From positions 4,712,001-4,776,000 of the forward strand of contig NZ_CP109467.1 of assembly GCF_036227325.1 (NCBI RefSeq): DNA of 64,000 nt, given 5' to 3'. The DNA comes from Streptomyces sp. NBC_01465. Its GTDB lineage: Bacteria; Actinomycetota; Actinomycetes; Streptomycetales; Streptomycetaceae. A program made the position numbers and the translations under genes. This document shows, one piece after another, positions 42,167-50,181 of the stretch; within the stretch, counting starts at the first letter, position 1, and the number at the start of each line of letters is the position of its first letter. The notes under the pieces were generated by a model that saw only the letters and a list, made by a program, of their open reading frames with translations, was not told the DNA's origin and made no database searches.

Positions 42167-42928
42167 TCAGTGCCGGTAGAAGATCCGGTCGCCGTACTCC
42201 TTGAGCACGCGGCCGTTCCACTCGTGTCCGCCGTCGACGTTCCCGGAGCGCAGCAGCGGCACCTCGACGCCGCGCGCGGCCAGCTCGCCGGCGGTGGTCG
42301 CCAGGATCGCCTGCATCAGGGCGCTGGTGACGACGGTCGACGCGGGGGCGAAGGGGGCGTCGATGCCTTCGGCCGTGAGCTCCGCGTCGCCGATCGGGAT
42401 GCGGCTGTCCACGACGACGTCGCAGTGGTCCTTGAGGTACGTCCCCGAGGTGTGCCGGGACTTGGTCTCGGTCGCGTACGCCGTGGACGTCACGCCGATC
42501 ACCTTCAGGCCCAGGGCGCGTGCGTTCATCGCCATCTCCACGGGCAGCGCGTTGCGCCCGGAGAGCGAGATGATCACCAGTACGTCGCCGGGCTGGGCGG
42601 GGCTGGAGTCGAGGACGGCGCCCGCGAGGCCGTCGACCCGCTCCAGGGCGGAGCCGAGGGTGGCGGGCATGACGTCGACGCCGAGGGTGCCGGGGACGAC
42701 GAGGAGGTTCATCAGGGCCAGGCCGCCGGCCCGGTAGACGACGTCCTGGGCGGGGAGCGAGGAGTGGCCTGCGCCGAAGGCGAACAGTCTGCCGCCCGCC
42801 TCGACGGTGTCGGCCATCATGGTTCCGGCGGCTGCGACGCTCTTGCTCTCACCGTCCCGGACCTGCTGCAACAGCCCGATCGCGGAGTCGAAGAACTGCC
42901 CGGCCAGACTGCCGCTCGCATTCGTCAT
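42167..42928 (-). CDS. SIS-domain sugar-isomerase-like protein
   Basis: Protein of 253 aa of the UPF0309 type. The SIS fold shows AGGRLFAFGAGHSS (sugar-phosphate site), DVLVIISLSGRNALPVEMAM and KVIGVTSTAYA; conserved HEWNGRVLKEYGDRIFY ends it. Such proteins are related to N-acetylmuramic acid 6-phosphate etherase or phosphosugar isomerases, but the substrate is not established. ATG 42928. It diverges from dmdR1 with a 126-bp spacer. Confidence 0.9.
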   Translation of the reverse strand: MTNASGSLAGQFFDSAIGLLQQVRDGESKSVAAAGTMMADTVEAGGRLFAFGAGHSSLPAQDVVYRAGGLALMNLLVVPGTLGVDVMPATLGSALERVDGLAGAVLDSSPAQPGDVLVIISLSGRNALPVEMAMNARALGLKVIGVTSTAYATETKSRHTSGTYLKDHCDVVVDSRIPIGDAELTAEGIDAPFAPASTVVTSALMQAILATTAGELAARGVEVPLLRSGNVDGGHEWNGRVLKEYGDRIFYRH

Positions 42929-43054
42929 GGCGATCACGTTGCGGTCTGGACCAGTGGGCTGTCAATACCGCTCGACCCCGGCGCGGCCCGGTTGTCAGAG
43001 CTATGCGTCAGAATTGAGCCAGGGCCAGCGCACAAGTCAAACAAGGGGCACCAA

Positions 43055-43747
43055 ATGTCGGGGTTGATCGACACAACCGAGATGTACCTCCGCACCATCC
43101 TCGAGCTCGAGGAAGAAGGTGTGGTGCCCATGCGCGCCCGGATCGCGGAGCGGCTGGACCAGAGCGGTCCCACGGTCAGCCAGACCGTGGCGCGGATGGA
43201 GCGCGACGGCCTGGTGGCGGTCGCGAGCGACCGGCATCTGGAGCTGACGGAAGAGGGTCGCAGGTTGGCGACGCGGGTGATGCGCAAGCACCGCCTCGCG
43301 GAGTGTCTGCTGGTCGACGTGATCGGCCTGGAGTGGGAGCAGGTGCACGCGGAGGCCTGCCGCTGGGAGCACGTGATGAGCGAGGCGGTGGAGAAGCGGG
43401 TCCTGGAGCTGCTGCGTCACCCGACGGAGTCGCCGTACGGAAACCCGATCCCGGGCCTGGAGGAGCTGGGCGAGAAGGCCGAGGCCGACCCGTTCCTGGA
43501 CGACAGCATGGTCAGCCTGGCGGATCTGGACCCGGGCGCCGAGGGCAAGACGGTGGTCGTGCGGCGGATCGGGGAGCCGATCCAGACGGACGCCCAGCTG
43601 ATGTACACGCTGCGCCGCGCGGGCGTGCAGCCCGGTTCGGTCGTGAGCGTGACGGATTCGCCCGGCGGGGTGCTGGTCGGGAGCAGCGGCGAGGCCGCCG
43701 AGCTCGACGCCGAGGTGGCGTCGCACGTCTTCGTCGCCAAGCGCTGA
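43055..43747 (+). CDS. dmdR1: DtxR/IdeR-family iron-dependent repressor
   Basis: Fe(II)-dependent repressor of 230 aa that controls siderophore and iron genes. The N-terminal HTH (ARIAERLDQSGPTVSQTVAR), dimerisation domain and C-terminal SH3-like domain are complete. All classical metal ligands fall at DtxR numbering: Met10, His79, Glu83, His98, Cys102, Glu105, His106. The length equals S. coelicolor DmdR1. ATG 43055 follows AAGGGG. A long antisense frame covers it, as in the dmdR1/adm pair described in S. coelicolor. No iron box of the TTAGGTTAGGC type is seen in its own upstream region. Confidence 0.93.
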   Translation: MSGLIDTTEMYLRTILELEEEGVVPMRARIAERLDQSGPTVSQTVARMERDGLVAVASDRHLELTEEGRRLATRVMRKHRLAECLLVDVIGLEWEQVHAEACRWEHVMSEAVEKRVLELLRHPTESPYGNPIPGLEELGEKAEADPFLDDSMVSLADLDPGAEGKTVVVRRIGEPIQTDAQLMYTLRRAGVQPGSVVSVTDSPGGVLVGSSGEAAELDAEVASHVFVAKR

Positions 43748-43762
43748 GCCAAGCGCTGAGCC
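43739..43762 (+). repeat. 12-bp tandem duplication at the dmdR1 stop
   Basis: CCAAGCGCTGAG occurs twice head to tail, and the first copy holds the dmdR1 TGA. Degenerate GCCGGGCCGGGC-type repeats follow to about 43810. Confidence 0.8.
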
Positions 43763-44265
43763 GGGTGCCGGGCCGGGCGCTGACCGGAGCGCCGGGCCGG
43801 GCACTGATCGGGACGTAACACCCGTACGTCGCGGGTCTGTTGAGAACCGGCGTATGGGCAGCGCTCGGGCGCGAGCCGTGCAAGGCTGTCGGCTGAGGCA
43901 TATGACCTGAGGCCCGCTCGGCCCCGTTGTGGCCGGGAAGGGAGCTGCTGAATGTGCGTGCCGCAGCCGCACCTGCTCCTCTGCGCGGAGGGCCCCGGCG
44001 CCCGAAGGCGCCGGGGCCTGTCCTCCCCTGCGCTGACCTGGAGCCCCGAGCTCTCAAGGTCAGCCCCGTCGGACCGTCATCCCCGAGCGGTCCGCCCCCC
44101 GCTGAAGATCTCCCCTCGGCAGCGGCGGTCAATCCTTGAGCGCTGTCACTCGAAAGAGGGGTGTTGCGTGTGAGGGGAGCGTTTTCGAATGCGAGTTCGA
44201 TAACCTGGCGGGGCTGAAGCGATCTGGCCGAAGCGACCTGTTCGACCCGGGGGAACGAGAAGGGG
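43748..44265. other. Long spacer after dmdR1
   Basis: A 518-bp region without a clear gene. It contains short GC-rich repeats, a possible small ORF from ATG 43952 (73 codons, preceded by GGGAAGGGAG but interrupted by a strong hairpin and with poor codon pattern), the hairpin 43991-44018, and a CGGACCG/CGGTCCG inverted repeat (44070-44094). Its length suggests an untranslated or regulatory RNA upstream of the hydrolase gene. Confidence 0.6.
43991..44018 (+). terminator. Strong CGAA-tetraloop hairpin
   Basis: A 12-bp perfect stem GGCCCCGGCGCC with loop CGAA lies 244 bp after dmdR1. It may terminate dmdR1 readthrough or a small leader transcript that starts near 43930. Confidence 0.7.
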
Positions 44266-45141
44266 GTGCCGGAACACATGGTGCGGCGTATCGACGTGAC
44301 CGGAGCCGACGGCGTGCGCCTCGCCGCCTGGGAGTTCGCCGAGCCCCCCAAGGGGCGCTCGGAGACCGACCACGCCCCGGGGGTCTTATTACTGCACGGG
44401 CTGATGGGCCGCGCCTCGCACTGGGCCTCCACCGCCCGCTGGCTCACCGAACGCCACCGCGCGGTCGCCCTCGACCAGCGCGGCCACGGCCGCAGCGAGA
44501 AGCCCGCCGAGGGCCCCTTCACGCGTGAGGCGTACGTCGCCGACGCGGAGGCCGCGGTCGAACAGCTGAACCTCGCCCCGGTCACTCTGATCGGCCACTC
44601 CATGGGCGCGCTCACCGCCTGGCAGCTCGCCGCGAAGCGCCCCGACCTCGTCCAGGCCGTCGTCATCTGCGACATGCGGGCCTCCGCGCTCGGGGCCGCG
44701 TCCCAGCGCGAGTGGGAGGACTGGTTCAAGTCCTGGCCCGTGCCCTTCACCACCCTCGCCGACGTCCGCAAGTGGTTCGGCGAGGACGACCCCTGGGTGG
44801 AGCGCCCCAGCCCGGCCCGCGGCGAGTTCTTCGCCGAGGTGATGGCCGAGCGCGCCGACGGCTGGCGCCCCGTCTTCTCGCGCCGCCAGATGCTCAAGTC
44901 CCGCGAGACGTGGGTGTACGACGCGCACTGGGAGGAACTCGCCCAGGTCCAGTGCCCCACCCTGGTCGTCCGCGGCCTCGACGGGGAGCTGGGCCGTGCG
45001 GAGGCCCAGGAGATGGTCAGGGTCCTGCCGCACGGGCAGTACGCGGAGGTCGCGGACGCCGGCCATCTCGTCCACTACGACCAGCCCGAGGGCTGGCGCA
45101 TGGCGGTCGAGACCTTCCTGGACGGCGTCCTGACCTCCTAG
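44266..45141 (+). CDS. Alpha/beta hydrolase with tandem TTA codons
   Basis: Serine hydrolase of 291 aa. The oxyanion region is LLLHGLMGRASHW, the nucleophile elbow LIGHSMGAL (Ser112), and the catalytic His lies in DAGHLVHYDQP. The substrate is unknown (ester, lactone or epoxide). Codons 41 and 42 are both TTA (44386-44391), so translation should depend on the bldA leucyl-tRNA and be restricted to later growth. GTG 44266 overlaps the AAGGGGG ribosome site; ATG 44278 is an alternative. It is convergent with the ABC permease gene. Confidence 0.9.
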   Translation: MPEHMVRRIDVTGADGVRLAAWEFAEPPKGRSETDHAPGVLLLHGLMGRASHWASTARWLTERHRAVALDQRGHGRSEKPAEGPFTREAYVADAEAAVEQLNLAPVTLIGHSMGALTAWQLAAKRPDLVQAVVICDMRASALGAASQREWEDWFKSWPVPFTTLADVRKWFGEDDPWVERPSPARGEFFAEVMAERADGWRPVFSRRQMLKSRETWVYDAHWEELAQVQCPTLVVRGLDGELGRAEAQEMVRVLPHGQYAEVADAGHLVHYDQPEGWRMAVETFLDGVLTS

Positions 45142-45157
45142 CCGCTCCCGGTCCCGG

Positions 45158-46813
45158 CTACCCCTTGCTGACCGCCGCGAGGATCTCGGGCAGCCGGGCC
45201 GAGGTCTGCGGGGCCGCGAGGCGCAGGGCGGCCCAGGCGATCAGTACCCCGTACACCGCGCCGATCGGCAGGAGCACCCAGAGCCAGCCGTGCGCGCCGG
45301 TGACGTGCAGCCAGATCAGCAGCGCGATCACCGGGGCGCAGAGCACGGCGCCGGAGACCATGCCGCCGAAGATGGAGATGGCGGCGATGCCGCCCTGGCC
45401 GGGGGCGACGTTCTTGTGGGCGCTGTCCTGCGGGATCGAGTACGGGAAGCGCGCCGAGGCCAGCGCCCCGGTCGCCATCATCGCGCCGAGCAGCGCCAGC
45501 GCGAGGCCCAGCGCCTCGGGCAGCGCACCCCAGTCGCCGATGACCGCGGCGGTCACGAAGGTGACGAGGACGGTGTACGGCAGGGCGACCAGGAGCAGGG
45601 CCAGGGCGCGGGCCCGGAGCTCCCCGTAGGCGTCCTTGGTGGTCGAGATGGTCTGGGCGACCATCCAGAACGCGGAGGTGTCCTGGCCGAACTGGTTGTA
45701 CATCTGGACGCCGAGCATCCCCGAGGCGAAGCACGCGAAGTAGATGGAGCCGCTGCCCTGGAGGGCGTTGAAGATCGGCACGATCAGCCCGATCGCGAGG
45801 GACGTGATCCAGGAGGCCTTGGTCTTGGGGTCGCGCCAGATGTAGAGCAGCGTGCGGTGCATGACGGCGCCCGTGCGCCCCTGGGGGAGCAGCCGGGCCA
45901 TGCCGGACGCGGACTCCTTGCGGACCGGTTCGGCGGCGGCGATCGTCGAGCCGTCGGGGGAGGTCATGAGCTTGGTGAGCGACCCCTGCCAGAAGCGGAG
46001 GAGCAGGTACAGGGCGACGGCGGAGATGACGAGCTGGGCTGCGGCCCGCCCGTACGATCCCTCGCTCGTCGACTGGACCGCACCGATCGCGGAGGGCCCC
46101 GGAACCCAGCGCAGGACGTCCCCGGCCGGGTCGAGCGCCGACAATCCGCCTGATTTGCCGAGGCGTTGGGCGCCGAAGTTCACGACCTGGATGCCGACGG
46201 CGATGATCAGCCCGCTCAGCACGGCGAGGTCGCGCCCCTTGCGGGAGGTGAGCAGCCGTACGTTGCCGGCCGCGACAGCGCGGGAGAGCGCGACGCAGAC
46301 GAGGATGGCCAGCGGCACGGCGAGGACGGCGACGACTGCGGCGGCCGCCGACGTCGCCACCGCGATGGCGGACCCGAGGACCAGGCAGAGCGTGAACAGC
46401 GGCCCGATCCCGACGAGCGACGCCGCGAGCAGGGCACGGACCAGGGGCTCGGGCCGCAGCGGCAGCATGACGAGCCGGGTGGGGTCGAGGGTCTCGTCGC
46501 CGCTGGGGAAGAACAGCGGCATGAAGGCCCAGCCGAGGGCCAGTACGGCGACGAGGATGGCGGTCAGGGACCCCGCGTGCTCGTTGCCGTGCAGCGCGAT
46601 GAGCCCGAGGAGCTGCAGCGCGCCGAAGAGCAGCACGACGACCATCGAGAAGATGTAGGCGGCCTTGCGCCCGGAGGACTGCCGCAGCCCGTTGCGCAGG
46701 AGCGACAGCTTGAGCCGTACGAAGATCGGCGTGAGCGCGAAGTCCTGCCGGACGGCGGCCCCTTGTCCGGGTGCCGACCCGAATGGAGTCTGTGGCGAGG
46801 TCGCGTCGGTCAT
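45158..46813 (-). CDS. ABC transporter permease
   Basis: Membrane subunit of 551 aa with about 12-14 hydrophobic segments. A short cytosolic N-terminus ends in LLRNGLRQSSGRKAAYIF, then TM pairs and a cytosolic loop after the seventh segment. It resembles ABC-2-type exporters of unknown substrate in actinomycetes. It overlaps the ATPase gene by 4 bp (ATGA), forming a two-component exporter. Reading convergent to the hydrolase gene. Confidence 0.9.
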   Translation of the reverse strand: MTDATSPQTPFGSAPGQGAAVRQDFALTPIFVRLKLSLLRNGLRQSSGRKAAYIFSMVVVLLFGALQLLGLIALHGNEHAGSLTAILVAVLALGWAFMPLFFPSGDETLDPTRLVMLPLRPEPLVRALLAASLVGIGPLFTLCLVLGSAIAVATSAAAAVVAVLAVPLAILVCVALSRAVAAGNVRLLTSRKGRDLAVLSGLIIAVGIQVVNFGAQRLGKSGGLSALDPAGDVLRWVPGPSAIGAVQSTSEGSYGRAAAQLVISAVALYLLLRFWQGSLTKLMTSPDGSTIAAAEPVRKESASGMARLLPQGRTGAVMHRTLLYIWRDPKTKASWITSLAIGLIVPIFNALQGSGSIYFACFASGMLGVQMYNQFGQDTSAFWMVAQTISTTKDAYGELRARALALLLVALPYTVLVTFVTAAVIGDWGALPEALGLALALLGAMMATGALASARFPYSIPQDSAHKNVAPGQGGIAAISIFGGMVSGAVLCAPVIALLIWLHVTGAHGWLWVLLPIGAVYGVLIAWAALRLAAPQTSARLPEILAAVSKG

Positions 46814-47595
46814 CGTGCGCCGCCCCCGAGCCAGTCCAGGCTCGTGCCCGCGTCGCGGCCGTTCGCGCCGACCAGTTCCAGGAACGCCTCCTGGAGCGAG
46901 GGTGCTTCGCCCCGTACCTCTGCGAGCGGGCCCTGCGCCCTGATGCGGCCCGCCGCCATCACCGCGACCCAGTCGCAGAGCGACTCGACCAGTTCCATCA
47001 CATGGCTGGAGAAGACCACCGTCGCGCCCGACGCCGTGTAGCGCTCCAGGACTCCGCGGATCGTCTGCGCCGAGACCGGGTCCACGCCCTCGAACGGCTC
47101 GTCCAGGAACAGCACTTCGGGGTTATGCAGCAGCGCCGCCGCCAGGCCGATCTTCTTGCGCATGCCCGTCGAGTAGTCGACGACCAGCTTGTGCTGGGAG
47201 CCCGCCAGGTCCAGTACGTCCAGGAGTTGCGTCGCCCGCTTGTCGACCTCCGCGCCGGGCAGCCCGCGCAGCCGCCCGCTGTACGCGAGGAGTTCGCGGC
47301 CCGAGAGCCGCTCGAAGAGGCGCAGGCCCTCGGGGAGCACCCCGATGCGGGACTTGACCGCGACCGGGTCCGTCCACACGTCGTGGCCCGCGACCTCGAT
47401 CTTCCCCTGGTCGGGCCTGAGCAGCCCGGTGACCATGGACAGGGTCGTGGTCTTGCCCGCCCCGTTCGGGCCGACCAGACCGATGAACTGGCCTGCGGGC
47501 AGCTCCAGGTCGATCCCCGCGACGGCCACCTGCTCGCCGAACCGCTTCCAGAGTCCGCTTACTTTTACTGCTACCGCCGCTGCCTGGTCGGGCAT
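46810..47595 (-). CDS. ABC transporter ATP-binding protein
   Basis: ATPase of 261 aa energising the adjacent permease. Walker A GPNGAGKTT (42-50), a signature-like YSTGMRKKIGLAAALLHNPE and Walker B VLFLDEPFEGVDP are intact; the signature deviates from LSGGQ (STGMRKK), as is usual for ABC-2 exporters. The C-terminus is short. The operon ATPase-permease has no adjacent regulator; its prim-pol-like neighbour lies 40 bp upstream. Confidence 0.94.
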   Translation of the reverse strand: MPDQAAAVAVKVSGLWKRFGEQVAVAGIDLELPAGQFIGLVGPNGAGKTTTLSMVTGLLRPDQGKIEVAGHDVWTDPVAVKSRIGVLPEGLRLFERLSGRELLAYSGRLRGLPGAEVDKRATQLLDVLDLAGSQHKLVVDYSTGMRKKIGLAAALLHNPEVLFLDEPFEGVDPVSAQTIRGVLERYTASGATVVFSSHVMELVESLCDWVAVMAAGRIRAQGPLAEVRGEAPSLQEAFLELVGANGRDAGTSLDWLGGGAR

Positions 47596-47635
47596 GGTGC
47601 TGCGCCTTTCGGAGTCCCCGCTGATGGGGACAACC

Positions 47636-48349
47636 CTACGGGCGGCTGTTGCGGGCCTCCTGGCCGCAGGCGTAAGCGAGCGGGCTGATCAGTTCCTCCG
47701 CGTCCGGCAGCCACCGGTTGGCGGGGGTGGGGCGGCGCGCCCACTGCACGGCGCCGCTGTTGCCGATGCGGGTCGGGGGCGCGGCCACGTAGTCGCCCTC
47801 GCCGCGCACGGTGAGGTCCAGTGCGGACGGCGCCCAGCCCAACTTCCGTACGAGATCGGGCACTTTCACGCCCGCGCCCGGCAGCACGAAGAACAGCATC
47901 CGGCGGTCGGGCGTGCAGGTCACGGGCCCCAGCGTCAGCTCCATCCGCTCCATGCGGGCCAGCGCGAGGAACCCGGCGGTCTCGGGGACGTCGATCGCGT
48001 CGAAGGTGCGGCCCGTCGGCAGCAGGATCGATGCCTTGGGGAGCCGGGACCAGAGCCGGCGGGCGGCCACCGCGCTGCCCGTGGCCTGCGTCGCCCAGTC
48101 GGGCCCGTTGGGGTGCGCGCCGGGCGCCTTGCAGCCCGCGTCACCGCAGGAGCACCGCTCCACGCCCTCCTCCGCCTCCAGCCAGGCGCCGGCGAACACG
48201 TCCCAGTGCCGCTCCTCCGCGTACCGGACCGCGCAGTCGAGGAGCTGATCGCCCCGCTGCTTGGGAATCTGGGCGGCTGCCGTCGTGTCCGCCGTGCCTG
48301 CTGAGCCTGCGATCGTCTCTTCCACGCTCAACTCAACTCCCGCCGCCAC
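47636..48349 (-). CDS. Bifunctional primase/polymerase-like (prim-pol) protein
   Basis: Protein of about 237 aa resembling the prim-pol domain proteins of Streptomyces. The N-terminal helix LLDCAVRYAEERHWDVFAGA leads to a Cys motif (RCSCGDAGCKAPGAHP) that usually binds zinc, then LPTGRTFDAIDVPE (prim-pol acid residues lie here in active enzymes; only one Asp-x-Asp-like pair, DAIDVPE, is seen) and GDYVAAPPT. Whether it is catalytic is unclear. Start may be GTG 48349 or a GTG near 48325. It diverges from the NsdA-like regulator gene. Confidence 0.8.
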   Translation of the reverse strand: MAAGVELSVEETIAGSAGTADTTAAAQIPKQRGDQLLDCAVRYAEERHWDVFAGAWLEAEEGVERCSCGDAGCKAPGAHPNGPDWATQATGSAVAARRLWSRLPKASILLPTGRTFDAIDVPETAGFLALARMERMELTLGPVTCTPDRRMLFFVLPGAGVKVPDLVRKLGWAPSALDLTVRGEGDYVAAPPTRIGNSGAVQWARRPTPANRWLPDAEELISPLAYACGQEARNSRP

Positions 48350-48480
48350 CTTGGGTTACGGGCGCGGGCGGCGCGGCGGTGGAGCATCGTTCCGGCACGT
48401 GGGGCGCATGGATGCACGTACGGGGGCGCGCATGCGAATGCAGTGCGGGGGCGGGTAGCCACATGGGGAGAACTGCGGGG

Positions 48481-48560
48481 AAGTACGCGTAAGTACGCCT
48501 CTGCCCGCATTCTCCGGACATCTGCCGGGAAGTGATCAGCACAGTGATCAGCACTGTGCT
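48481..48560. promoter_or_regulatory. Tandem direct repeats upstream of the NsdA-like gene
   Basis: AAGTACGCGT/AAGTACGCCT (10-bp spacing, 48481-48500) is followed by an exact tandem AGTGATCAGCAC (48531-48542, 48543-48554) and the palindrome AGCAC-T-GTGCT (48550-48560). The last ends 17 bp before ATG 48578. The regularity (10 and 12 bp) fits cooperative regulator binding. Confidence 0.65.
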
Positions 48561-48577
48561 CAATGCAGGGGGTACCC

Positions 48578-49966
48578 ATGGCAGCCAGGCCTCTCGTCGC
48601 ACGTCAGCCCAACGAACGTCTGCAGGCGCTGATCCAGGAGGCGGGCTGCTCGAACGCGGGTCTCGCGCGCCGGGTCAACATGGTCGGCGCCGAGCGCGGC
48701 ATCGACCTCCGTTACGACAAGACCTCGGTGGCCAGGTGGCTGCGCGGCCAGCAGCCGCGCGGGCGGGCGCCGGGGATCATCTCGGAGGCGCTGGGCCGCA
48801 AGCTCGGCCGTACGGTCACGATCGACGAGATCGGGATGGCGAACGGGAAGAACCTGGCGTCGGGGGTCGGCCTGCAGTTCTCGCCGACGGTGCTCGGTGC
48901 GATCGAGCAGGTGTGTGAGCTGTGGCGCAGTGACGTGGGCCGCCGGGACTTCCTGTCGGGGTCGACGGTGGCGGCCTCCGCGCTGGTCGAACCGAGCAGG
49001 GACTGGCTGATCACGGGCGCGGACGCGGCGGTGGCGCGGTCGTCGGGGGCGCGGGTGGGGGTCTCGGACGTGGAGGCGGTCCGGGCGATGACGGAGGCGC
49101 TGGTGGAGCTCGACCACCGGTTCGGGAGCGGGCATGTGCGGCCGGTGGTGGTGCACTACCTGAACAGCGTGGTGTCGGGTCTCCTTGCGGGTTCGTACCG
49201 CGACGCGGTGGGGCGGGAGCTGTTCGCGGCGGTGGCGCGGCTGACGGAGCTGGCCGGGTACATGGCGATCGACACGGGCCAGCCCGGGCTTGCGCAGAGG
49301 TACTACATCCAGGCGCTGCGGCTGGCGCAGGCGGCGGGGGACCGGGGCTACGGCGGCTACGTACTGGCGGCGTCGATGAGCCACCTCGCGGCCCAGCTGG
49401 GCAACCCGAGGGAGATCGCGCAACTGGCACGGGCGGCGCAGGAGGGCGCCCGGGGCCGGGTCACGGCGCGCGTGGAGGCGATGTTCTACGCGGCGGAGGC
49501 GCGGGGACACGCGCTGCTCGGGGACGCGCGGACGACGCAGGTGGTGGCGGGGAAGGCGCTGACGGCGATGGACCGGGCGGAGGGGGAGGGGGAGAGCGGG
49601 GACGATCCATCATGGATCGGACATTTCAATGCGGCGTACCTGGCGGACGAACTGGCGCACTGCCACCGGGACCTGGGCCAGGGGGAGGCGGGAGCGCGCC
49701 GGGCGGAGGAGGCGCTCGCCGCGCTGCCGGAGGGGAAGGTGCGGCGGCGGGCGATCGGCCTGATTCTGCTGGCGACCGCGCAGGTGCAGCAGCGCGAGGT
49801 GGAGCAGGCGTGCGCGACGGGGACGCGGGCGGTGGAGCTGCTGTCGACGGTGCGGTCGAACCGGGGGTCGGACTATCTGGAGGACCTGCAGGCGAGGCTG
49901 GAGCCGTACGGGGAGGAGTCGGCGGTACGGGAGTTCGGGGCGCGGCTGGAGGTGGCTGCGGCGTAG
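48578..49966 (+). CDS. NsdA-like transcriptional/differentiation regulator
   Basis: Protein of 462 aa: an atypical N-terminal HTH (NAGLARRVNMVGAERGIDLR...SVARWLRGQQPRG) followed by a helical, TPR-like region of about 300 residues (ELAGYMAIDTGQPGLAQRYY...ALLGDART). The architecture matches the NsdA/BldB-independent family of large HTH-TPR regulators that influence sporulation and antibiotics in Streptomyces. ATG 48578 follows GGGGG at 5 nt. Its promoter has unusual tandem repeats, and it diverges from the prim-pol-like gene. Confidence 0.88.
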   Translation: MAARPLVARQPNERLQALIQEAGCSNAGLARRVNMVGAERGIDLRYDKTSVARWLRGQQPRGRAPGIISEALGRKLGRTVTIDEIGMANGKNLASGVGLQFSPTVLGAIEQVCELWRSDVGRRDFLSGSTVAASALVEPSRDWLITGADAAVARSSGARVGVSDVEAVRAMTEALVELDHRFGSGHVRPVVVHYLNSVVSGLLAGSYRDAVGRELFAAVARLTELAGYMAIDTGQPGLAQRYYIQALRLAQAAGDRGYGGYVLAASMSHLAAQLGNPREIAQLARAAQEGARGRVTARVEAMFYAAEARGHALLGDARTTQVVAGKALTAMDRAEGEGESGDDPSWIGHFNAAYLADELAHCHRDLGQGEAGARRAEEALAALPEGKVRRRAIGLILLATAQVQQREVEQACATGTRAVELLSTVRSNRGSDYLEDLQARLEPYGEESAVREFGARLEVAAA

Positions 49967-50041
49967 GGGGTTTCGCCCCCTGCGCCCCCGTAAGCGACCT
50001 TCGGCCGCTTGTCCTCAATCGCCGGACGGGCTGGAAATGCC
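49966..50041 (+). repeat. Intergenic repeat copy (related to 28.4 kb units)
   Basis: Starts at the stop of the NsdA-like gene with GGGGTTTCGCCCC, then TGCGCCCCCG, AAGCGACCTTCGGCCGCTT, GTCCTCAATCGCCGGACGGG and CTGGAAATGCC. It is nearly identical to the second half of the 28.4 kb units and shares its orientation relative to the upstream gene's end. Confidence 0.82.
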
Positions 50042-50181
50042 ACCCCAGCCCCATTAACAGCGCCGCACGCGCGCCCCGCGTTACATCCCTCACGCTCACC
50101 CCTCCGCACGTGGCAACGCCCCCACGTCACCCGGTAGCGTGAACCGACGATTCCGTAGGTCGACGTGCAGTAGGAGTCCCG

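Noticed and set aside
43952..44173. 73-codon plus-strand frame as a gene
   Set aside because: A plausible ribosome site exists, but codon third positions are irregular and a 12-bp hairpin lies inside, so I kept it only as a possible leader.
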